In this document: piece after piece, positions 57,121-64,000 of the stretch
Layout: every line of letters starts with the position of its first letter
Numbering within the stretch: position 1 is the first letter of the stretch
Assembly: GCA_963969495.1 (NCBI GenBank)
Contig: OZ018327.1
Location: 33,269,675 to 33,333,674, forward strand
Origin: Ceratothoa steindachneri
Lineage: Eukaryota > Arthropoda > Malacostraca > Isopoda > Cymothoidae
Reading direction: 5' to 3'
Length of the DNA: 64,000 bases
Translations under genes and position numbers: made by a program
The notes under the pieces: model-generated
What the model was told of the DNA's origin: nothing
The model's database searches: none
What the model saw: the letters and a program-made list of their open reading frames with translations, nothing else

Positions 57121-57387
57121 TACACTACCGAGCAAAATAAGAGAACGATTTCCTTTATTAAAATATTTTCAAAAATATGATGAGAAGGTAAATGGAATTT
57201 CCATGGTAAACACAGGCAAACATTTAATATATTTATGGAGATTTCAGATGATACAATCGTATATTCAAAAAATTATCATAAATAAACTAACAATAAAATA
57301 TTGACATGTGCAAAATAAGAGAACGATTTTTCAGGAATATTCTAGAAGTTTCTTGAAATCATTTGGTAACATTTTGCTCGGAGGGTA
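57121..57387. mobile_element. Tc1/mariner-type MITE, 267 bp
   Basis: Left end TACACTACCGAGCAAAAT (57,121) and right end ATTTTGCTCGGAGGGTA (to 57,387) are inverted repeats bounded by TA. A second direct copy of GCAAAATAAGAGAACGATTT lies near 57,311, so the left subterminal segment is partly repeated inside. It contains no coding sequence. Confidence 0.75.
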
Positions 57388-57420
57388 AGAAGCTATTATT
57401 AATGGTATATGTTTACAGTT

Positions 57421-58335
57421 CTCTCTATGTTTCATCATCTTACTTAGATCTGTTCTATAGGCTACCTAAGATACATAAGACTGGATGCCCTCTTCGTCCC
57501 ATTCTTGCTTCTTACACTCTTCCTTTCTATAAAATTGCTAAGTTTTGATTTCCTCTGTTAACCCCTTTTACTTCCAATCTATATACCATTAATATTAGCT
57601 TTGATTTTGCTTCTGAAATCGCAAAGTTTGAATCGTCAAGTCGTTTTTTTCTTTTCTAGCTTTGATATCGCGCCCTCATTTACAAATATTCCCCTTCAGG
57701 CAACTATAGAGATTATTTTGACTAAAGCCTTTCCGGATAGAAATGCTCTATTTAATGGTTTCAGTTGTTCACAATTTTCGCATTTATTGCATCTATCTGT
57801 CAAGGACAACTATTTCACTTTCAATGGCGTGGTTTATCATCAAATTGAAGGTGTTGGGATGGGAAGCCCACTAGGTCCGATTTTCACAAATATTTTCATG
57901 TGTAATTTTGAAGATAGATTCTTTCGTGATTGCCCTTCTCAATTTCGTCCCTTATTCTACAAAAGATACGTTGACGATACCTTTGCGTTTTGTTTTTTTT
58001 GTCTCTTGTTCAAAAAGGTTTTTGGATTTTATAAACAATTTACACCCAATTCTCTATTTTTCCATTTCAATTGTTTAATTTTGTAATATTACGTTTACTT
58101 TGTATGTCTTTAATTGATAGTATCTCTTTACAAATATTTTGCTGTTCTTTGCCTCACTATTTTGTTTGTTCATTAACGTAACGTTCATTATAAATTTTTA
58201 ACGTCGTTTTTGTGATTTTCTCTGATCTGTGGTTTTTACTTTGAACATATGCTGTTATTTATGTTTTTAGGCTTAGATTACTCATATAGAATTTGTTTTT
58301 AGCTCCTGAAGATGGGTTTTGTAATAACCCGAAAC
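57421..58335 (+). pseudogene. Penelope-like element RT remnant
   Basis: Frames read YRLPKIHKTGCPLRPILASY (57,460-57,520), SFDIAPSFTNIPLQATIEII (motif A region), DNYFTFNGVVYHQIEGVGMG then SPLGPIFTNIFM (motif B) and LFYKRYVDDTFAF (motif C, Asp pair kept). All are characteristic of Penelope-like RT. Frameshifts separate the first piece from the second, and the frame ends at 58,086. No GIY-YIG domain is recognised downstream, so the copy is truncated or belongs to a GIY-YIG-lacking group. Confidence 0.88.
58302..58335 (+). ncRNA. Hammerhead-like motif at Penelope 3' side
   Basis: CTGAAGA (58,306-58,312), then GGGTT (58,314-58,318) pairing with AACCC (58,326-58,330), then GAAAC (58,331-58,335). 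CUGANGA, stem II and GAAA form the hammerhead core. An extra T at 58,313 breaks the usual first stem II pair, and a cleavage-site stem was not located. Hammerhead motifs are documented in Penelope-like elements. Candidate only. Confidence 0.35.
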
Positions 58336-58380
58336 GTTGGAATTAAAGATGGTACCCGCCTTCTTCGTTTTGTCCTTCTT

Positions 58381-58385
<5 letters not shown>

Positions 58386-58444
<59 letters not shown>
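58386..58444. repeat. (TA)n microsatellite
   Basis: About 59 bp of TA, 50 bp after the Penelope-associated motif. Confidence 0.95.
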
Positions 58445-58447
<3 letters not shown>

Positions 58448-59250
58448 CCCATGTACATTGGTCCGGAAATGCTTGGTTCCGACTTATAGACTATTATAAA
58501 CACCTGCTATCAGCATTCCTTTATCTCCCACAGGTGGCGTCTTTCAGCACAGGATTCCGTTGAACTCGATCAAGTAGTTGTCTGGATAGTGGTGCATCGT
58601 CAGTGGACATGGACTTAAACCAAGAGAGAGCAGATATGCACTTCGTGTATGGTTTGGCGAACGGTAATGTTGTAGAAGGTGGTCGTCTGCACCGGGAAAC
58701 GTTCCCAAACCGAAGATGCCCCAGTAGGAAAACATTTTAGGAGCCCATCTGGCGAGTGCCTTCTTCGGCATAAGCACCGTACTCACTGCAGCCTACAACA
58801 AGGCTGTATAAAAAAAACAAATAACAAGGATAAAAAGATTATAGGCTAAACACAATAACAAAAAAGAAAACAAAGCAAAAAGATAACAAGAAGGAAGCGG
58901 GATCCAGCATCTGGGCTCCAGCGTAGGAGCATGCGACCCACAACAAACAGTCAAATAAAGTAGAGAAGGCCAGCCTCCTTCTAAAAGTCGTATAGTCCGC
59001 AAGTCTGTTTGCACTAACTAGTCCGGAGTACAAGGGACAAACGGTAGTGACCCGGCTCGTTCCGGCACCGGGACAGGTAACGTGCGCGAAGGTGACCCAG
59101 AATGGCACATTCAACAATAATGTGCCGAACAGTCTTGGGGACAACGCAGTCGTCGTAATAAGAGGCTGGCGAGCGCTCCATTAAATGGCGGTGCGCCCCG
59201 CTAGTGTGTCTAATTCGAACCTCGTGGTGGCGACAGAGGACGACCAAGGT
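58445..59250 (-). pseudogene. LINE C-terminal zinc-binding region plus 3' UTR
   Basis: The minus-strand frame 59,247-59,014 reads HHEVRIRHTSGAHRHLMERS, YDDCVVPKTVRHIIVECAIL and RARYLSRCR. This resembles the C-terminal RIGHT-type and C-x-VP-x-TV-x-H-x-x-x-EC segment common at the end of Jockey/I-group ORF2. Below 59,014 the sequence is probably 3' UTR. Confidence 0.65.
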
Positions 59251-59922
59251 CTACAACGCCTGAGGGAGAAGAGGAGATAGCGGATATTGTGAATGATACT
59301 CCGAAATCAGTACACGACAGTTGGCAAGGTAAGTGGGTATTCCTCATTCGAGTGTCTGGAGAGTGTTACGAGAACAACAGTTGTACTCATATTGTAGTAG
59401 AATGCCACTTTTTGATCACCCCACACCGGTCACCACTTTTGTCGTGGTATACCTTGTGGAACGTGAAATACTTCTTTGATGAAGTCGGCTTTGTTCTAAG
59501 AGTGCTAATTTGTGTTGTTTTTAAAGAAGAGCCGTTTCAAACACGTAAGGATATAGAGAAACGCACAAGAATTCCCCAAATAAACTTATATTTTAAATTT
59601 AACAAGTTACTACACAAAAACAAAACATGAACCACTGAGATATTACGAATATTAAAATACACAATAATTACTTCAATTAGCTTGACCCTCTAAAATTGGC
59701 TAAATTCGATACGCACTACAATATACATGAAATAGGCTTATTGACTCTACTGGAGTTTAAATACCTCAGGAATGTTATTGGCTCCAAGATGCGTGCCGAC
59801 CGGCCAGATGGAGGTGGTCGAGATCACGAGGTATTTGGGCGAGTGTAGCACATGGGGGTCCACACGGTATTCAATGGGGGAGAGGGGTCTTCAAGGACGA
59901 GAACAATCACGGTGCTTTAGGC
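59251..59922. other. No gene recognised
   Basis: A 113-codon plus-strand frame at 59,289-59,630 shows no recognisable domain. Confidence 0.35.
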
Positions 59923-60620
59923 GAGAGTAAGTCAAACTTGGTACTTAGAATAAGTTAACTTAGGGTTCGGTGTAACCAGGGTAACGAGCTCGAAGGGGGC
60001 TTTTCTCCTTCGTTACTTAATTCCTCATGGGCGAGGACTGTACTCGGGGGGAGGGGCGGTCTTCTTTAAGGGAGAGGATCGAAGAGGGGGGGTTTCTCTG
60101 ATGAGAATAAGTTGAACTTAAACAAGTTAACTTAAAGGTCGGTTTAGTACCCAGGAACTAGCTCGAGGATGAGCTTCTTCTTAGTTCCAGTCTTCCTCAA
60201 GGGCGAGGATAACGGAGGGGGGTTTCTATGACGAGAATAAGTTGAACTTGGTTCCTCAACCAAGTTAACTAATGAGTTTGGTGTGGCCACCGGGTAACGG
60301 GCTCGAGGGAGAGCCTTTTTCCTCTTCTTTTCTTAATTCCTCAAAAACGAGGAATTTCCCTGGCTTTTACGATGCACCAGGATAGGAGGAGTCTCTCTGA
60401 CGAGAGTAAGTTGAACTTGAACAAGTTAACTTAACGTTTGGTTTGATAACTATGGATTAGCTCGAGGATGAGCTGCTTCTTAGCCTCTTAGGTAGCCCTG
60501 CCTCTCTTGCAGGGGACTTCGTAGTCTGGCGACCCAAGTATTCTACCTGTCCAGTCTCCGTAGCCCGGCCTTAATCCGGGGACTTCGTAGCCTGGAGACT
60601 GACGTATTCTACCTCGATTT
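59923..60620 (+). repeat. Tandem array of multi-hairpin units
   Basis: Four imperfect units (starts near 59,923, 60,103, 60,233, 60,405), each with GAGARTAAGTTGAACTT, an AACTT/AAGTT hairpin, an inner GCTC/GAGC hairpin in a larger stem, and a TCCTC/GAGGA hairpin. The larger stem is GTAACGA/TCGTTAC in unit 1 and GGAACTA/TAGTTCC in unit 2. The last part (60,493-60,601) is a further repeat pair with CCCTG/CAGGG and CCCGG/CCGGG hairpins, the second enclosed by CAGTCTCC/GGAGACTG. No coding frame. Function unknown. Confidence 0.7.
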
Positions 60621-60984
60621 TCCTAAGTGTTTCTTATTTATACCTCGTCACCCCACTGGGGGAGGTGTAGGAGGTGGGGGGAGCTTGTGGACGGGCCCAG
60701 GAAGGTTCTTATTCCAATGGTTTTTATCAGCAAGTCTTAGATCGGCTCCCGTTAGCCTTCGAGCTTGAGAGAAACGTGTCTCCAATTTCTTATTTGAAGT
60801 TAAATTCAATATGCTTTCGTAAGGAATATCTTGCAGTTTGCAACCTTTAGGCTTTTCATAGCGACGAGTGGCAAGGCTCTGTGGTTACGAGTTTGACTGC
60901 GCGGTGCCGGGGACTGATGTTTTTGCGGTAACCGCCTCGTGTTTCCACTGAGAGAGAACGGGCGGGTGAAGATTTCCCTACACA
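60621..60984. other. No gene recognised
   Basis: Sequence between the hairpin array and the transposase remnant; it may belong to the same transposon. Confidence 0.35.
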
Positions 60985-61370
60985 TATCATCTGCAACGTG
61001 TACAGGCGTTGTCGCCCTGCAAGAGTTACGTTCTGTCAATGGTTCGTGAAGCAGTGCGTTAGAAATCCAAACTTTCCCAGCTTCGGTTTCTTCACTGATG
61101 GAGCACAGTTCACACGAGGTGGAATAGTCAACTTCCACAATCAGCATTGTATCATCACGCCACCAACAACGCTTCTCACTCAACATCTGGGACAGTGTTG
61201 TTGGTAATACGTTATTTGAGAACCATGTACTTCCGAACAGGCCCACGAGTGAGACATACGAACGCTTTATGGAAGACAACTGGCCTGATTTCTTGGACGA
61301 CGTTCCACTTATCACTCGTCGTCAAAGGCATTTCATGCACAAAGTTCGTAACTCTAACTACTTGGTCCCT
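60985..61370 (+). pseudogene. IS630/Tc1-mariner-superfamily DDE transposase remnant
   Basis: Plus-strand pieces: VTFCQWFVKQCVRNPNFPSF, then FFTDGAQFTRGGIVNFHNQH (first catalytic Asp in FTDGAQFT), NVWDSVVGN-like, LFENHVLPNRPTSETYERFM, DNWPDFLDDVPLITRRQRHF and MHK, where MHDGAPAH is expected. It is thus cut just before the second catalytic Asp. The order matches a transposase family common in insects. Frameshifts present; inactive. Confidence 0.75.
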
Positions 61371-62935
61371 TTTAACGAACCCCTACCTAAAGGGTATTGA
61401 TACACGCAGGCCCATTTATTTAAGGTTAGTGGGGATGGCTACTGCCGTCTTGGTTATCCTTAAAGATTCTCACTCTTCCATTTCTTACTCTTTATTCGCT
61501 TCTTCCTTTATCTACCTGTTCATACACTCTAAGTGCTCGTTATGAACTCAATTTTTCTTATGGTCTTATTTTATCACTGTGTGAATGTACCATGAATTGC
61601 AAAACCACCTCCCTTTCTTTTGGTAAGGAAATAAGAAGCCAAGAAGAATTTTCCAGTCCAAGTTTATACTTTATGGCAATTGTCGTCGAGGGATGGTTTT
61701 TTAAAGCCATCCAAAACGACCGACTCTCAATATGCCATATTTGGCAAATTTTGCCACTTCCTGAAAAAGATTATGAAAGCATAATCCAATTTTCCTAAAT
61801 CAAAAATGAGATTGTCCAAATATTATTTTTTGCCTAAACTTGTGTGAAAGAATGGAATAAACTGTTCCCACCATCTGGTAACCTTGCCATCAACCCTGCC
61901 GCCACCCTTCATCAGTAGTCGGATGCCCCGAAGCAGACCAGAAGACAAGATGACGTTTCTGGGCTCGCGTCCTTTCCGCCTATGCCATTTCCTGCCAGAC
62001 ATAATGAAAGATGGAGAGTTCTGCCACACATATAAATCTATTTCCATAAAAAGAATTCACACAATCACCACACAAAAATCTTAATTCATATGTACCCCTC
62101 TACTGTTTTTCTTGACTCTTATAACCTGCCTCTCTTTAAAAGGCAGGTCTGCCATCACCTGACGAGACCAATCCATTAACACTGTTTTCCTATCTTTTCT
62201 TCTTCTATTTTTGTTTTGTTTTCGTTTTATCAGAGTCTGAGCTTGAATTGGCTAACTCTTCTTCATCTCACTCTCCCCAATGCTACCCCCCCAAACTAAC
62301 CCCGTTCTCTATTACCCCATCTCCCCCAAGGTCTTTAACAGAGTTTGGCACTAGTATGAATCACTCGATTAGAGCTGAAATATGGCACTTATCAGAAGGG
62401 ACTATTTTTAAAAGATGTGGGAGATTAGATAAGGGACCCTTGCACCTTGGGGCAACACACAACCCCCGAGTATTTGGAGAACGCAGCCTCTTGGGTCAAA
62501 ACACTTGTTCGGGGAGTAGTCAGAAGAAGCATTAATATTTAGAAGGCCTGGCATCCGGCATTATCTCACGTACATAAAGATACACGCACACGCCACGACG
62601 TACAGTCTACAAACAATTACAAAAGCAATAAACAGGATATTCTTTATCATTTTTATCACTTGATAAATAGAATACCATTTCATCGAAAGCATTAGTCTCT
62701 CTTCAGCAGTACGACACAAAACCTGTGAGCCGCCCCACTCCCGTAAAGGTAATATCACCCATGGGTAGATCATAAAGGATCAGAAGTAATTAAAGAAAGA
62801 ACAAAGCTCAGATAGAGACGACGGCAAAACCGAGCCTTAAGTTGAGCGATGCAAATATTATAATACGGAATTGTATAAAATGTTTTCACTTATAAATAAC
62901 ATTTATTCAAGAAGAACAAACATAATATCCAGTGG
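61371..62935. other. Intergenic, no gene recognised
   Basis: Short frames on both strands, none with a recognisable domain. Confidence 0.35.
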
Positions 62936-63140
62936 TAGAAATTTCATATAACGTTATATAAATAAATAAAAAGTGTCCGTAGCCATAGAGAGCGGATAGC
63001 CTACGCAAGGACCTAATCACGGAGACCACATAGCCTATCCATAGCGTTATATAAATAAAAATATCCCTCCGTAGTCATGGAGACCATATAGCCTACGTAT
63101 AGCGGTAAATAAATCAACCAAATTTCCATATCCATAGGTA
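62936..63140 (-). repeat. Degenerate repeat, unit about 65 bp, about three copies
   Basis: Repeated CATAGAGAGCGGATAGCCTA or ATGGAGACCATATAGCCTA, plus GCGTTATATAAATAAA segments. Confidence 0.75.
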
Positions 63141-63880
63141 ACCACATGATTCTCATAACCATAGAGTTCACAATGAGCTCATTAAACGTCAGATTCAAAC
63201 AACGAGGTTACTCTATGTCACCCCCCACCCGGCCCCGAAACGGTACTATCCGCTAACTAAAAACCCTCTTCGACTCAACTCGTACTAATTGTCTTTTAAA
63301 GGTTCAATTAGTAGTTTTATATGGCCACATCAAAGAAATAGATAAATTATAATTTTACGTGCAAAATAAATATAGAAAAGAGGTCATGTTCGAGAATATA
63401 ATTTCTCTATAGCATCTTCGAATGTTTTAACGTAAATAAAAATTGTAGCTAAAAAACTTTAATCGTCTATTACAGAGTCAACCTTTCTCCCATCATTTAA
63501 AATTGCTCTTTCAAATTGGCCTTTTGACTTGGCTGAGCAGATTCTTAGCCGAATAGAAACATGGCTTAAGATTTTAGCGAAATTACGCTACATCGAGTGT
63601 GGTTTAGTCGTCGGATCGCGTTCCAATTAGAGTCGCCTTTCCCATGACTGCCATACGCTGTAGACACTCGCGGTTACAGCAATTGATGCGCAAAGCGAAG
63701 TTCGGAAAGGGTTCAATTCAATGAATAAGGAATCTTCAGGGAAGAACTCGTATCCCGTACACACAATCGAGATGGAAGATAGGTAGAAAATATTAATTTG
63801 AGTTGCTAATTTTCAATAAAGTTTTCATTTTTTGACGCTAGCGGGCTGTAGGGAGGGAGTAGGCCCCATCTGAGTGCTTT
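63141..63880. other. Upstream region of the second secreted-protein gene
   Basis: AT-rich, non-coding. TTTAAAA at 63,885-63,891 resembles a TATA box but lies only about 25 bp before the ATG. Confidence 0.35.
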
Positions 63881-63915
63881 CTAGTTTAAAAGGTGTTCCT
63901 CTCCTCGGTTCACAG

Positions 63916-63978
63916 ATGATTCGCCAGGTGTTGCTTACATTGGTCGTGGTGACGTCACTCGTGCGGCAAGGGGACGCG
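63916..63978 (+). CDS. Signal-peptide exon of a second secreted-protein gene (3' cut by window)
   Basis: ATG at 63,916 opens 21 codons (MIRQVLLTLVVVTSLVRQGDA) and ends at a strong donor, GTAAGTATAG, at 63,979. Residues 4-13 are hydrophobic and QGDA gives a plausible cleavage site, so this is a complete signal-peptide exon ending in phase 0. The preceding GTTCCTCTCCTCGGTTCACAG is a good splice acceptor, so a 5' UTR exon may lie further upstream. The mature protein is outside the window. Confidence 0.6.
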
Positions 63979-64000
63979 GTAAGTATAGAGCAATGGTTCC

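Overview
This is a gene-poor stretch of a metazoan nuclear genome, most likely an arthropod (crustacean or chelicerate). The evidence is spliced genes with GT-AG introns, an arthropod-type TCAGT initiator, an Atonal-group bHLH exon, eight long (TA)n tracts, many degenerate minisatellites, and a dense mix of CR1, L2 and Jockey/I-group LINEs, Penelope-like, Gypsy, Tc1/mariner and hAT elements. The phylum is an inference. No bacterial, organellar or complete viral genome is present.

1-30.6 kb is a nest of transposons. A CR1-group LINE (1-1322) interrupts a Jockey/I-group LINE (to 5146). From about 7.56 to 25.4 kb two decayed Gypsy LTR retrotransposons lie head to head, each attached to a shared 2.6-3 kb segment holding a dead Tc1-like transposase. 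Together they form a large imperfect palindrome around a 2.2 kb spacer. The right arm is lengthened by a hAT insertion and two L2-group LINEs, and the other arm supplies the empty hAT site. A second CR1 copy (26.25-28.81 kb), a Penelope-like fragment and an LTR-like repeat with Gypsy leader follow.

30.6-44.2 kb contains the best host genes. One is a four-exon gene for a small secreted protein (33.38-35.04 kb) with signal peptide, furin-type site, Ala/Pro-rich tail and C-terminal GRK. The other is an Atonal-group bHLH exon on the minus strand (43.65-44.19 kb) whose helix 2 is cut by an in-frame TAG. Between them are three minisatellites and a mariner element with matching inverted ends but an internal deletion.

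44.7-49.0 kb is a nearly full-length Jockey/I-group LINE (gag with zinc knuckles, endonuclease, RT) with a few stops and an altered RT active site. 49-59 kb is mostly intergenic: a 2.8 kb array of a roughly 24-bp minisatellite, a small Tc1-type MITE, a Penelope-like RT remnant with a hammerhead-like motif, and a LINE 3' end. 59.9-60.6 kb holds the most unusual object, tandem units in which several stem-loops persist while the paired bases change. A dead DDE transposase lies beside it. The window ends inside a second secreted-protein gene, with its signal-peptide exon at 63,916-63,978.
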